Assembly: GCF_900091565.1 (NCBI RefSeq)
Contig: NZ_FMCV01000019.1
Coordinates: forward strand, 1 to 64,000
Length of the DNA stretch: 64,000 nt
Direction of reading: 5' to 3'
DNA from: Micromonospora marina
Lineage (GTDB): Bacteria > Actinomycetota > Actinomycetes > Mycobacteriales > Micromonosporaceae
In this document: one piece after another, positions 16,611-25,119 of the stretch
Position numbering within the stretch: position 1 is the stretch's first letter
Layout: each line of letters opens with the position of its first letter
Made by a program: the position numbers and the translations under genes
Notes under the pieces: generated by a model
The model's input: the letters and a program-made list of their open reading frames with translations, nothing else
The model's database searches: none
Told to the model about the DNA's origin: nothing

Positions 16611-17357
16611 GTGACCGACCCCGCCCCCGTCGACGGGGAGCCCGACGCCGTCCCCACCGCTCCCGTCCCGCCGCCGGTGGAGGAGCCCGGAGCGCCACCG
16701 GCCAAACTGTGGGACCGGATGCGGGACGACCCGCACTACGCGCCGGAACACCTGGCCCTGGAGGCGGTACGTCGGCTCGGCCCGGAGGCCGCGCAGTGGG
16801 CCGCCCGGGAGCGGGCGCTGCGGCCCGACGCGCCGCCGGAGCATCTCGCCGACCAGGCGGTACGCAAGTTCGTCAACCACGCCCGGCTCTCCGGCGCGGT
16901 GTCCGGCGCGGCCGGGCTGCCCGGCGCGGTGATCGACGTGGGCGTGCTGGCCTGGACCCAGGCCCGGCTGGTGCTGCACGTCGCGGCCGCCTACGGCGCC
17001 GACCCGACTCACCCCGACCGGGCCACCGACCTGCTGGTGCTCCAGCGGGTGCACAAGGTCGCCGAGACGGCCCGCCTGGCGCTCGGCGTGGCCGCCGGCC
17101 GGGAGCGGGCCGGGGCGCTGTTCGGCTCCGCCGGTGACCGGGCGCTGGGCCGGGTGATGCTCCAGCTCGGGGTCCGGCTGGCCCGGATGGCCGGGGTGCG
17201 CGCCGCCAAGCGGATGTTCGCCAAGGTCGTGCCGGGCGCGGCGATCGTGCTCGGCACCTGGGCCAACTCGTCGGCGACGAAGGAACTGGCCGACCGCACG
17301 CGTGCCCTCTATCGGGCCGCCGGCCCCCGGCAGCTACCCGGTCCGCGCCGGCCCTGA
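16611..17357 (+). CDS. EcsC-like protein
   Basis: Protein of 248 residues. After a Pro/Ala-rich N-terminus of about 40 residues there is a helical domain resembling the EcsC family: L-S-G-A-V-S-G-A-A-G-L-P-G-A-V-I-D-V-G, then Q-A-R-L-V-L-H-V-A-A-A-Y-G-A-D-P-T-H-P-D-R-A. B. subtilis EcsC is encoded beside an ABC transporter, but its biochemical role is unknown. Two glycine-rich hydrophobic stretches suggest membrane association. The GTG at 16611 is chosen because GGAG lies at the right distance; the frame is open further upstream but overlaps the preceding small gene. Confidence 0.7.
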   Translation: MTDPAPVDGEPDAVPTAPVPPPVEEPGAPPAKLWDRMRDDPHYAPEHLALEAVRRLGPEAAQWAARERALRPDAPPEHLADQAVRKFVNHARLSGAVSGAAGLPGAVIDVGVLAWTQARLVLHVAAAYGADPTHPDRATDLLVLQRVHKVAETARLALGVAAGRERAGALFGSAGDRALGRVMLQLGVRLARMAGVRAAKRMFAKVVPGAAIVLGTWANSSATKELADRTRALYRAAGPRQLPGPRRP

Positions 17358-17408
17358 CCGGCCACTCGCCGGCCGCTCCACCGGGGCGGGCCGGCTCCGG
17401 CCGGTCAG
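17354..17408. terminator. Inverted repeat spanning both stop codons of convergent genes
   Basis: Arms CTGACCGGCC (17354-17363) and GGCCGGTCAG (17399-17408) pair perfectly and contain the stop codons of the EcsC-like gene and the SGNH hydrolase gene. The 35-base interior is also self-complementary (CGCCGGCCG against CGGGCCGG). Confidence 0.5.
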
Positions 17409-18244
17409 TCCGCCCAGCCGGAGGCGTTCCAGGCCACCTCGGCCAGCCGGCCCTGACCGGCGGCGTTCGGGTGGAACCAGTCGAGCGAGTTGACCTGGTC
17501 CAGGTCGAAGCGGTGGCGGTGCACCGCGCCGCCGTCCCAGCGGCAGCGTGACCCGTACGCCCGGCAGGCGGCGCGCAGCTGCCCGTCGTACGCCTCGATC
17601 CGGTCCCTGACGCGGGCCCGGCGGGCGACCGCGGCGGGCGCGGTCGACGTGGCGTCGGCGAGCAGCGACGGGCAGACGCCCCGCGACCAGGCTCGCACGG
17701 CGCGGGGTTCGGTGTGCCCGACCTGCCAGAGCCGGTACAGGTCCGGGATGCTGACCACCAGCACCCGGGCCTTCGGCCGGCCCTCGCGCAGCACCGCCAG
17801 GGCCGCGTCGACCTGATCGCGGAAGGTCGCGACGGGCGTCATGTCGCCGACGTCGCCCCGGCAGGCGTCGTTCGCGCCGATCAGCACGGTGACCAGGTCG
17901 GCCTGGTCGCGGACCGCCGATCGGGCCTGGCCGGCCAGCGCGGCCGCGCGGGCCCCGGGCACCGCCCGGTTGGACGCACGTAGCCCCGGCGCGTCGGCGC
18001 GCAGCCGCCGGTAGAGGCTCTCCACCCGCAGGCCGTCCCCGGTCGACCAGGAGTTGCGTTCGCAGCTCACCAGCAGCAGGCAGGAGCCGTAGCCGCTGGT
18101 GACCGAGTCGCCGAGCGCGGCCAGCACCCGGGGTTCCCCGGGGCGGGGTGTGCCGGACGGTCGGGGCGACGCCTCGCCGGAGCCGTCACAGGCGAGCGCG
18201 ACGAGCGCGGCCAGGCAGGCCAGCGCGGCGATCCAGCGTCTCAT
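17405..18244 (-). CDS. Secreted SGNH/GDSL hydrolase
   Basis: Exported hydrolase of 279 residues. The N-terminus M-R-R-W-I-A-A-L-A-C-L-A-A-L-V-A-L-A-C is a signal peptide ending in Cys, so it may be a lipoprotein, though the lipobox is not ideal. Catalytic blocks are visible: L-G-D-S-V-T-S-G-Y-G (nucleophile Ser), V-L-I-G-A-N-D (block III Gly/Asn) and D-W-F-H-P-N-A-A-G (Asp and His of block V). It should hydrolyse esters of lipids or sugars outside the cell. The ATG at 18244 is preferred over one at 18268, because GGGGGACCG precedes it and it gives a clean signal peptide. Confidence 0.88.
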   Translation of the reverse strand: MRRWIAALACLAALVALACDGSGEASPRPSGTPRPGEPRVLAALGDSVTSGYGSCLLLVSCERNSWSTGDGLRVESLYRRLRADAPGLRASNRAVPGARAAALAGQARSAVRDQADLVTVLIGANDACRGDVGDMTPVATFRDQVDAALAVLREGRPKARVLVVSIPDLYRLWQVGHTEPRAVRAWSRGVCPSLLADATSTAPAAVARRARVRDRIEAYDGQLRAACRAYGSRCRWDGGAVHRHRFDLDQVNSLDWFHPNAAGQGRLAEVAWNASGWAD

Positions 18245-18342
18245 CGGTCCCCCGTCCAGCGGCGGCAACGGGCGCGTCGACCCTATGCCCCGGCCGGGCC
18301 CCGGTGGCGGTTCTGTCGGCTATCGGCATCGACCCCGGTCGT

Positions 18343-18942
18343 TCACATCTGTCGTGTTGGCGCAGGCCGGCCGTGCAGCCAGCGGTGCAGCGCCCTGGTG
18401 ATCCGGGGCAGCACCAGGTAGGTCATCAGCGGGGTGAGCACGAGCGTCATCAGCAGCGTCCGCCCGGCCAGCGGCACACCGGCGAGGAACCGGGTGGTCA
18501 GCAGCGTGGCGGCCAGGCTGAGCGGGAAGAACGCCAGCCAGATCGTGACCGCCTGCTTCCAGCGCGGCGGTGCGGCCGGCTCGGGCTCGGGCTCGCCGAA
18601 CGTCTCGACCACGTGGTCCACCGGCGGGTCGAACCACCCCTCGATGCCGGTGCGCCGTTCCACCCGGGTGTGCTCGACGATGCCCTGCGCTGAGCCGAGC
18701 CACCAGCGCCGCTGCGGCGAGTCCTCCCAGCCGCGCAGCGTGTCCGCGTCGGCGAAGCGGTACATCACGTGCCACTCGCCGGAATCGGGGGCGCTGCGGA
18801 CGAAACCGGCGCCGAGGAAGCCCGGGAAGCTCTCCGCGAGCGCCGTTCCGGCCCGCATCCACGCCACCACCTCGTCGGTACGCGCCGGGTCGGCGCGCCG
18901 GGACACGGCGACGGTCACCGGTACGGCCTGCATCGTGGTCAT
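18343..18942 (-). CDS. ABM-domain protein with C-terminal membrane segments
   Basis: Protein of 199 residues: an N-terminal antibiotic-biosynthesis-monooxygenase-type domain (about 1-105: V-P-V-T-V-A-V-S-R-R, then F-P-G-F-L-G-A-G-F-V-R and W-H-V-M-Y-R-F-A-D-A-D-T-L). An acidic Pro-rich linker follows, then two hydrophobic helices (about 135-155 and 165-185). This ABM-plus-two-helices layout is a known actinomycete and proteobacterial arrangement of unknown function. The ATG at 18942 follows GGAGAGGATGGC. It is a single gene. Confidence 0.8.
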   Translation of the reverse strand: MTTMQAVPVTVAVSRRADPARTDEVVAWMRAGTALAESFPGFLGAGFVRSAPDSGEWHVMYRFADADTLRGWEDSPQRRWWLGSAQGIVEHTRVERRTGIEGWFDPPVDHVVETFGEPEPEPAAPPRWKQAVTIWLAFFPLSLAATLLTTRFLAGVPLAGRTLLMTLVLTPLMTYLVLPRITRALHRWLHGRPAPTRQM

Positions 18943-19104
18943 GCCATCCTCTCCACCGTCCGCGGGATCTCCGCCGGTACCGGCACACCGATGTAACGCA
19001 CCCGCCCGCCGGGCGCATCCGGCGGCTGCCCCCCGGGTGTCCCGGATCACCGGTGTTCCCGCCCCGGCCGGTTATCCCCGCCCGTGCCGGGGTAGGCCGC
19101 AGGA

Positions 19105-19368
19105 ATGACCCGATCACAGCCCCGCCGCGCCCGCGGCACGGTCGGCCACGCCAACAGCGCCCTGAACCTGCGGCTCGCGCTCGCCACCTTCGGTCTGGTC
19201 GTGATGACCGTCTTCGCGGTGCTCGCGTTCGCCGCGGAGATCGTCTGGCTGGGTGTCGTGTGCGTGCTGCTCGCCGTGGTGGCGGTGGTCGACCTGGTCG
19301 TGATCCAGCGCCGCCGAGCCGCGCGCCGCCGGGAGGAGCCGGGCGTGCGGCACTCGCTGTTCGAGTGA
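19105..19368 (+). CDS. Small membrane protein, DUF6343-like
   Basis: Protein of 87 residues with a basic N-terminus containing H-A-N-S-A-L-N-L-R-L, two close transmembrane helices (about 25-46 and 49-68) and a charged tail. The short N-terminal motif before the first helix resembles DUF6343 proteins of actinomycetes; I hold that only loosely. Its stop is 12 bp upstream of the aldehyde dehydrogenase start, so the two may be co-transcribed. Confidence 0.65.
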   Translation: MTRSQPRRARGTVGHANSALNLRLALATFGLVVMTVFAVLAFAAEIVWLGVVCVLLAVVAVVDLVVIQRRRAARRREEPGVRHSLFE

Positions 19369-19380
19369 CAGGAGTACGAC

Positions 19381-20793
19381 ATGCCCATCGCCACCACCAA
19401 TCCCGCCACCGGACAGGTGCTCAAGACGTACGAGGCGATGTCGGACGAGCAGATCGACGCCGCGATCGAGCGGGCCGACCTCGCCTTCCGGCAGTTGCGC
19501 GACACCACCATCGCGCAGCGGGCCCGGTGGCTCACCGCCGCCGCCGACCTGCTCGACGCCGAGCGCGACGAGACGGCCCGGCTGATGACCACCGAGATGG
19601 GCAAGACGTACGCCGCCGCGAAGGCGGAGGTCACCAAGTGCGCGACCGCCTGCCGCTTCTACGCCGGGAACGCGCCCCGGATGCTCGCCGACGAGCCGGC
19701 CGACGCCGCCGCGGTCAAGGCGAAGCGGGCGTACGTGCGCTACCAGCCGATCGGCCCGGTACTCGCGGTGATGCCGTGGAACTTCCCGCTGTGGCAGGTG
19801 ATGCGGTTCGCCGCCCCGGCCCTGATGGCCGGCAACACCGGCTTGCTCAAGCACGCCTCCAACGTGCCGCAGACCGCGCTCTACCTGGAGGACCTGTTCC
19901 GCCGGGCCGGGTTCCCCGAGGGCGCGTTCACCACGCTGCTGGTCGGCTCCGACGCGGTCGACCGGATTCTCAGCGACCCCCGGGTCCGCGCCGCCACGCT
20001 TACCGGCAGCGAGCCGGCCGGCCGGTCCATCGCCCAGATCGCCGGCCGGGAGATCAAGAAGACGGTGCTGGAGCTGGGCGGCAGCGACCCGTTCGTGGTG
20101 ATGCCCTCGGCCGACCTGGACGCCGCCGCGGAGGTCGCCACCACCGCCCGCTGCCAGAACAACGGGCAGTCCTGCATCGCCGCGAAGCGGTTCATCGTGC
20201 ACACCGACGTGTTCGACGCATTCGCCGAGAAGTTCGCCGCCCGGATGGCGGCGCTGCGCGTCGGCGACCCGATGGACGACGGCACCGACGTCGGCCCGCT
20301 GGCCAGCGAGCGCGGCCGCGACGAGGTGCACGCCCAGGTCGCCGACGCGGTGGACCAGGGCGCCACGGTGCTCTGCGGCGGCGAGAAACCGGCCGGGGAC
20401 GGCTGGTACTACCCGCCGACAGTGGTCACCGACCTGCGCCCGGAGATGCGGATGTGGGCCGAGGAGGTGTTCGGGCCGGTCGCCGGGCTCTACCGGGTCG
20501 GCTCGTACGACGAGGCGATCGCCGTCGCCAACGGCACCAGCTTCGGCCTCGGCTCCAACGCCTGGACCAACGACCCGGCCGAGCAGGAGCGCTTCGCCGT
20601 CGACCTGGACGCGGGCAACGTGTTCATCAACGGCATGACCACGTCCTATCCGGAGCTGCCGTTCGGCGGTGTGAAGAACTCCGGGTACGGCCGCGAGCTG
20701 TCCGCCGCCGGCATGCGCGAGTTCTGCAACACCAAGACCGTGTGGATCGGCGAGGGCGAGACCGGTGCGGGTGCCGGCGCGCACTCCGAGTAG
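19381..20793 (+). CDS. NAD(P)-dependent succinate-semialdehyde dehydrogenase-like aldehyde dehydrogenase
   Basis: Aldehyde dehydrogenase of 470 residues. The catalytic Cys is in N-N-G-Q-S-C-I-A-A-K-R-F (residue 265) and the general-base Glu in L-E-L-G-G-S-D-P-F (residue 231). The N-Q-G/N-N-G-Q-S-C signature and the start I-A-T-T-N-P-A-T-G match the GabD/Sad (YneI) type, which oxidises succinic semialdehyde to succinate in 4-aminobutyrate breakdown. No gabT lies next to it, so the substrate is inferred from family only. AGGAGTACGAC gives a good ribosome site. Confidence 0.85.
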   Translation: MPIATTNPATGQVLKTYEAMSDEQIDAAIERADLAFRQLRDTTIAQRARWLTAAADLLDAERDETARLMTTEMGKTYAAAKAEVTKCATACRFYAGNAPRMLADEPADAAAVKAKRAYVRYQPIGPVLAVMPWNFPLWQVMRFAAPALMAGNTGLLKHASNVPQTALYLEDLFRRAGFPEGAFTTLLVGSDAVDRILSDPRVRAATLTGSEPAGRSIAQIAGREIKKTVLELGGSDPFVVMPSADLDAAAEVATTARCQNNGQSCIAAKRFIVHTDVFDAFAEKFAARMAALRVGDPMDDGTDVGPLASERGRDEVHAQVADAVDQGATVLCGGEKPAGDGWYYPPTVVTDLRPEMRMWAEEVFGPVAGLYRVGSYDEAIAVANGTSFGLGSNAWTNDPAEQERFAVDLDAGNVFINGMTTSYPELPFGGVKNSGYGRELSAAGMREFCNTKTVWIGEGETGAGAGAHSE

Positions 20794-20802
20794 CGGTGTT
20801 AA

Positions 20803-20846
20803 CAGGGGCCCCTTCCTCTACCGGAGGCGTTAAGAAGGGGCCCCTG
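20803..20846. repeat. Double-palindrome GC hairpin element
   Basis: Two 13-base arms, CAGGGGCCCCTTC (20803-20815) and GAAGGGGCCCCTG (20834-20846), are perfect inverted copies around an 18-base loop. Each arm itself contains the self-complementary 10-mer AGGGGCCCCT. The element starts 10 bp after the aldehyde dehydrogenase stop, flanked by GTTAA and CTTAC. I recall similar sequences between genes of Micromonospora and Salinispora, so it is probably a dispersed repeat that also works as a terminator. Confidence 0.75.
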
Positions 20847-20882
20847 CTTACATCTCCGTCGGGGTGGGTAGGAGTGGCGACC

Positions 20883-21848
20883 ATGACGGCGTTCGGCTTC
20901 CACGCATCCCACGAGCAGATCCACCCGGCCCGGCTGCTGGAGGCGGTGATCCACGCCGAACGCGCCGGGTTCGACGCGGCCATGTGCTCCGACCACTTCT
21001 CACCGTGGAGCGAGCGGCAGGGCCAGTCCGGGTTCGCCTGGTCCTGGCTCGGCGCCGCGCTCCAGGCCACGAACCTGTCCTTCGGCGTGGTGAACGCGCC
21101 CGGCCAGCGGTACCACCCGGCCGTCATCGCGCAGGCCATCGGCACGCTCGGCGCCATGTACCCGGGCCGGTTCTGGGCCGCGCTGGGCACCGGCGAGGCG
21201 TCGAACGAGCACATCACCGGCCAGGGCTGGCCGCGCAAGGACGTCCGTAGTGCCCGGCTGCGCGAGTGCGTGGACGTGATCCGGGCGCTGTTGGCCGGCG
21301 AGGAGGTCAGCCACGACGGCCTCGTCACTGTGGACCGGGCGAAGCTGTGGACCCGGCCCGAGGAACCGCCCGCGCTGGTCGGCGCCGCCGTCAGCGTCGC
21401 CACCGCGCGCTGGTGCGCCGGGTGGGCGGACGGGCTGATCACCGTCAACGCGCCGGTGGACCACCTGCGGCGGATGATCGACGCCTACCGGGACGCGGGC
21501 GGACGCGGCCCGCTGCACCTCCAGGTGCACGTGAGCTGGGCGCCCGAGCAGGAGCAGGCCGAGGCGATCGCGTACGAGCAGTGGCGCAGCAACGTGTTCG
21601 CGCCGCCGATCTGCTGGGACCTGGAGACCCCCGAGCATTTCGACGTGGCGAGCGCCGACGTGCCGATGTCAAAGGTCGCCGAGACCGTGAACGTCTCCGC
21701 CGACCTGGGCCGGCACACCGGCTGGCTGGAGGAGTACGTGGCGCTGGGCTTCGACCAGATCGCCCTGCACCACGTCGGGCAGGAGCAGCGCGCGTTCATC
21801 GACGCGTTCGGCGCCGAGGTGCTGCCGAAGCTGCGCTCCGCCGCCTGA
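20883..21848 (+). CDS. LLM-class flavin/F420-dependent oxidoreductase (TIGR03885-like)
   Basis: TIM-barrel oxidoreductase of 321 residues. It starts M-T-A-F-G-F-H-A-S-H-E-Q-I-H-P, followed by A-E-R-A-G-F-D-A-A-M-C-S-D-H-F-S-P-W, the cofactor-pocket strand of the luciferase-like superfamily. A-A-L-G-T-G-E-A-S-N-E and G-W-P form the phosphate-binding region. The N-terminal pattern and the G-F-A-W-S-W stretch match the TIGR03885 subfamily. Whether F420 or FMN is used cannot be told by eye. The ATG at 20883 follows TAGGAG at 8 bp; the frame stays open far upstream but that part is the shadow of the aldehyde dehydrogenase gene. Confidence 0.87.
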   Translation: MTAFGFHASHEQIHPARLLEAVIHAERAGFDAAMCSDHFSPWSERQGQSGFAWSWLGAALQATNLSFGVVNAPGQRYHPAVIAQAIGTLGAMYPGRFWAALGTGEASNEHITGQGWPRKDVRSARLRECVDVIRALLAGEEVSHDGLVTVDRAKLWTRPEEPPALVGAAVSVATARWCAGWADGLITVNAPVDHLRRMIDAYRDAGGRGPLHLQVHVSWAPEQEQAEAIAYEQWRSNVFAPPICWDLETPEHFDVASADVPMSKVAETVNVSADLGRHTGWLEEYVALGFDQIALHHVGQEQRAFIDAFGAEVLPKLRSAA

Positions 21849-21992
21849 TCACACTTCGGCCCGCCGGCGGCCAGGCTCGTCGTTCGTGGAAGCTCCGTTC
21901 GAGGTCGTGGTCTTCCCGGCCATCGCGACCTTCGGTGCGGCGCTGGCCCACCGGCTCGGCCTGCTGGCGACGCTGGGAGGAGATCGGCCGAC

Positions 21993-22526
21993 TCAGCCGA
22001 CCCGGCGCTCCAGCACCTGCCCGGTCCACGTCGGGCGGCCCGGCCGCTCCACGACGAACGGCTCGGTGGAGGTGAACCCGCAGCGCTCGTAGAACCGCAC
22101 GAGCGCCCGGTCCGGGCTGCGGAAGCAGTCCACCCGCAGCAGGCCGACGCCCCGTTCGCGGGCCAGCTCCGCCGCGTACGCCAGCAGCCGCGCCCCGACC
22201 CCGCGCCCCGCGTACGCCCGGTCGGTGACCAGCAGGTTCACGTACAGCTCCGGCTCGGTGGCCGGCGGCACGTACTCGGTCGCCGCGCCCACCACCAGTG
22301 CGCCCACCGCAGTCGCGTCGATCTCCGCGAGGTACAGGCCGTCGCCGGCCGCCCACGCGTCGGCCTGGGCGATGCGGCGCGGGTCGATCGACGCCGGCTC
22401 GGTGCCCCACTGGTCGGTACGCCCGCGCTCGGCCAGCCAGGCGGTGGCGCTGTCGAGCAGCCGCAGGAGCGTGGGGGCGTCGCCGGGTCCACCCGGGCGG
22501 ATGGTGATGCTCTGCTGGTCGGTCAT
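21993..22526 (-). CDS. GNAT N-acetyltransferase
   Basis: GCN5-related acetyltransferase of 177 residues. After I-T-I-R-P-G-G-P-G-D-A-P-T-L-L come the central strand E-L-Y-V-N-L-L-V-T and the acetyl-CoA loop R-A-Y-A-G-R-G-V-G-A-R-L-L (the Q/R-x-x-G-x-G/A motif). C-F-R-S-P-D-R-A-L-V-R-F-Y-E-R-C-G-F is motif B. The acceptor is unknown. It is followed by a small gap to the MFS gene on the same strand. Confidence 0.9.
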   Translation of the reverse strand: MTDQQSITIRPGGPGDAPTLLRLLDSATAWLAERGRTDQWGTEPASIDPRRIAQADAWAAGDGLYLAEIDATAVGALVVGAATEYVPPATEPELYVNLLVTDRAYAGRGVGARLLAYAAELARERGVGLLRVDCFRSPDRALVRFYERCGFTSTEPFVVERPGRPTWTGQVLERRVG

Positions 22527-22549
22527 GCCGCCATGCTGCTACACGCCGC

Positions 22550-23851
22550 TCACCCGGGCACCCCGGCGGGCCGGGTCTCCGGCGCCTGCCGGTTCGCGAT
22601 CGCCCGGCGGGCGAGCGCCGGGGCGGCCAGCCCGGCGGCGGCGAAGACCCCGCCGAGGACCAGCCAGCCGGCCGGACCGCCGCTGAGCACCAGCAGCGTG
22701 AGCAGGCCCCGGCCGAGTGCCTGGGCCAGCCCGGCGAGCAGGCCGTCCGCACCCTGGTAGGCGCCGATCGCGCCGGGCGGGGCCAGGTCGTAGGCGAGCC
22801 CCGCACCCGCCGCGCTGTGCCACAGGTCGCCCACCGTCCACACCGCCGTCGCCACGAGCAGCAGGACGATTGCCGGGAGCACCGGCAGGATCCCGGTCAC
22901 GGCGTAGAGCGGTGTCGCCGCCGCGAGCACCAACCCGGCCCGGCGCAGCTTCCGGGCGGCCGGGGCGGCCCGCTCCGCGCCCCGGCTCAACCGGACCGCG
23001 AGTAGTACGGTGAGCACCGTGTTGACGAGCAGCACCGCCGAGACCGCCGGTGGCGGTGCGCCGGCCCGGTCCACCGTCCACAGCGGCACGACGAGCACGA
23101 GCACCGTCACGTGCGTGCTCAGCACCGCCGAGGTGCCGCTCACCGCGAGGAACCGTCTGTCCCGCAGCGGCCCGCCGCGCCGTAACGTGCCCGGCGTGCG
23201 TCGCGTACCGGCCGTCGCGCGCGGTCCGGGCGTCGTCTCCGCGCCGGGAGCAGGCCGCGTGCCGCCGGCCGCCGCCTGCGGCGGCAGGCGCAGCAGCAGC
23301 GCCGCCGAGAGCAGGTAGGTGGCCGCGTTGCCGACCACGAGCACCTGGTACGCCCGGTGCGTGTCAACGGCGAGCGCGATCCCGGCCAGCGCGGTACCGG
23401 CGGTGATGCCCAGGTTCGCCACCGCGCGCAGCGTGGCGAAGGCGTGCACCCGGCCGTCCGGGCCGCCCACCGCGGCGACGAGCGCCGCCCGCACCGCCAG
23501 GTTGCCGGCCGCGAGCAGCGCCTCCGGCACCGCCACCGCCAGGAACGCCGGGAACGAGCCGACCAGCAGGTACGCGAGCGCGGCGACCGCTTGGCCCACC
23601 TGGAGGACGGCCCGGAGCGTACGCGGATCCCACCGGTCGGCCAGCCCGCCCAGTGGCACGCTCGCGCTCAGCCCGACCAGCCCGGCGACTGTCAGCCCGG
23701 CACCCACCGACGGGGCGGAGAGCCCCACGTCCCGGGTCAGGTAGAGCGCCCCGCCCGCCAGCCACAGCCCTGCGCCGACGGTGTTGACAAGCGTGGCGTA
23801 CGCGAGGGTGCGCAGCGGCCCGGGCGGCGGGACCGGCGAGACGCGTCCCAT
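22550..23851 (-). CDS. MFS transporter
   Basis: Membrane protein of 433 residues with about 12 hydrophobic segments in two halves. After helix 2 there is G-G-L-A-D-R-W-D-P-R, the G-x-x-x-D-R loop motif of the major facilitator superfamily. A loop of about 50 residues rich in Pro, Gly and Arg separates the halves. The type resembles actinomycete drug/metabolite exporters. Its stop lies 23 bp upstream of the GNAT gene start on the same strand, so the two likely form an operon. Confidence 0.88.
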   Translation of the reverse strand: MGRVSPVPPPGPLRTLAYATLVNTVGAGLWLAGGALYLTRDVGLSAPSVGAGLTVAGLVGLSASVPLGGLADRWDPRTLRAVLQVGQAVAALAYLLVGSFPAFLAVAVPEALLAAGNLAVRAALVAAVGGPDGRVHAFATLRAVANLGITAGTALAGIALAVDTHRAYQVLVVGNAATYLLSAALLLRLPPQAAAGGTRPAPGAETTPGPRATAGTRRTPGTLRRGGPLRDRRFLAVSGTSAVLSTHVTVLVLVVPLWTVDRAGAPPPAVSAVLLVNTVLTVLLAVRLSRGAERAAPAARKLRRAGLVLAAATPLYAVTGILPVLPAIVLLLVATAVWTVGDLWHSAAGAGLAYDLAPPGAIGAYQGADGLLAGLAQALGRGLLTLLVLSGGPAGWLVLGGVFAAAGLAAPALARRAIANRQAPETRPAGVPG

Positions 23852-24045
23852 CAGCGGGGTCCGGCGAGGGTCATGGGGCCGACGCTAGGACTGTTCCGGC
23901 GGGCCCGGAGCCCCGCTCGGGGCGACGCCTGTCACACCGCGAGCCCGCCGGGGCGTCGCCGCCGCTGGTCACCGCCGAGCCACCCGGAGCGCGGTTCGGG
24001 AAATCCGCTCGCCCCGCCGGTCCCCGCTCTGCCAGGGTCGGCGCC

Positions 24046-25107
24046 GTGGAGCGCAGCAGGATCGCCCGGGCCGGGGAACTGATCGAGGTGCAGCGGATCG
24101 AGGTGGCCTCCGGCGCCCCGTTCCGGGAGGTCGGCATGACCCTGGTGGCAGACATGCCACCGCTGCCGGTGGAGGCGCTGGCCGCCGGGCAGCGCGCCGG
24201 ACGGCTGTGGGTGGCGACCGACCCGGCCGACCGGCCGATCGCGTTCGTACTGGCCGATCTGGTCGACGGGGCGGCGCACGTGCAGCAGCTCAGCGTCGAC
24301 CCGGCGTACGCCCGGCGTGGCATCGGGCGGCGTCTGCTCGACCGGGTGGCGGAGTGGGCGTCGTCGCAGGGGTTGCCGGCGCTGACGCTGACCACGTTCC
24401 GCTCGGTGCCGTGGAACGGGCCCTACTACGTGCGGTGCGGGTTCCGCGAGCTGAGCGGCACGGAGTTGACGCCCGGCCTGATCGAGCTGCTGGCCGCCGA
24501 GGCGGCGCTGGGCCTCGACCCGGCCGAGCGGATCGCGATGCGCCGCCCCGTCCCCTGCTCGTGTCACGATCGCGCGGTGCCCGCCTCGGTGACCGCCCTG
24601 CTGCGCCGGCAGTTCGACCTGACCTGGGCGCTCGCCGAATACCACCTCGACCGGCTGGAGCCGGCGGACTTCCTCTGGGAGCCGGCCGCGCTCTGCTGGA
24701 CGATGCGCCAGGACCCGGACGGCGGGTGGCGTCCCGACTGGGCCGACACCGAGCCGGATCCGGTGCCGGTGCCCACGATCGCCTGGCTGACCTGGCACAT
24801 CGGCTGGTGGTGGTCGGTCGCCGCCGACCACGTGCGGCAGCGCCCGGCCCGGGACCGCGACGCCATCCGGTGGCCCGGGCCGGGCGACGACACGGTCGCC
24901 TGGCTGCGGGAGCTGCGGGCGGAGTGGACCGACGCGCTGGACGGGCTGACCGAGGCCGACCTGGACCGGCCGTCCGCGTACCCCTGGCCCGCCGAAGCGG
25001 GGTTCACCGTCGCGGACCTGGCCGCGTGGGTGAACGCCGAGCTGATGAAGAACGTGGCCGAGATCGGGCAGCTCCGGCTGCTGCGCGCGGCGGGGCGGCC
25101 GGGCTGA
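24046..25107 (+). CDS. GNAT acetyltransferase fused to DinB-like domain
   Basis: A single open frame of 353 residues with two enzymes' worth of sequence. Residues 1-165 are a GNAT domain: V-Q-Q-L-S-V-D-P-A-Y-A-R-R-G-I-G-R-R-L-L is the acetyl-CoA loop, then N-G-P-Y-Y-V-R-C-G-F. Residues about 178-353 are a DinB/DUF664-type four-helix domain, with L-T-W-H-I-G-W-W-W-S and the C-terminal N-A-E-L-M-K-N-V-A-E-I-G-Q-L-R. The join at about 168-178 (P-V-P-C-S-C-H-D-R-A-V-P) reads through without a stop or frameshift. The DinB half has one clear His ligand; metal binding is uncertain. The start is GTG, with CAGGGT 7 nt before it, so it may be leaderless. Confidence 0.8.
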   Translation: MERSRIARAGELIEVQRIEVASGAPFREVGMTLVADMPPLPVEALAAGQRAGRLWVATDPADRPIAFVLADLVDGAAHVQQLSVDPAYARRGIGRRLLDRVAEWASSQGLPALTLTTFRSVPWNGPYYVRCGFRELSGTELTPGLIELLAAEAALGLDPAERIAMRRPVPCSCHDRAVPASVTALLRRQFDLTWALAEYHLDRLEPADFLWEPAALCWTMRQDPDGGWRPDWADTEPDPVPVPTIAWLTWHIGWWWSVAADHVRQRPARDRDAIRWPGPGDDTVAWLRELRAEWTDALDGLTEADLDRPSAYPWPAEAGFTVADLAAWVNAELMKNVAEIGQLRLLRAAGRPG

Positions 25108-25119
25108 GCCCCGCCGCGC

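Noticed and set aside
12982..18942. The ABM proteins and SRPBCC 'cyclase' proteins as parts of a polyketide antibiotic cluster
   Set aside because: No polyketide synthase, NRPS, terpene synthase or tailoring cluster surrounds them. These small folds are common housekeeping or stress proteins in actinomycetes.
18570..20880. Very long open frame running into the LLM oxidoreductase gene from upstream
   Set aside because: It overlaps the aldehyde dehydrogenase and other genes on the correct strand and frame, and the translation is Arg/Pro/Gly-rich, as shadow frames in high-GC DNA are. The oxidoreductase has its own ribosome site and ATG at 20883.
21886..22092. Short forward open frame starting M-E-A-P-F-E-V-V-V-F-P
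   Set aside because: It has no ribosome site, overlaps the 3' end of the GNAT gene on the other strand and matches no family I know. The first 30 codons look natural, so a decayed remnant is possible, but that cannot be supported.
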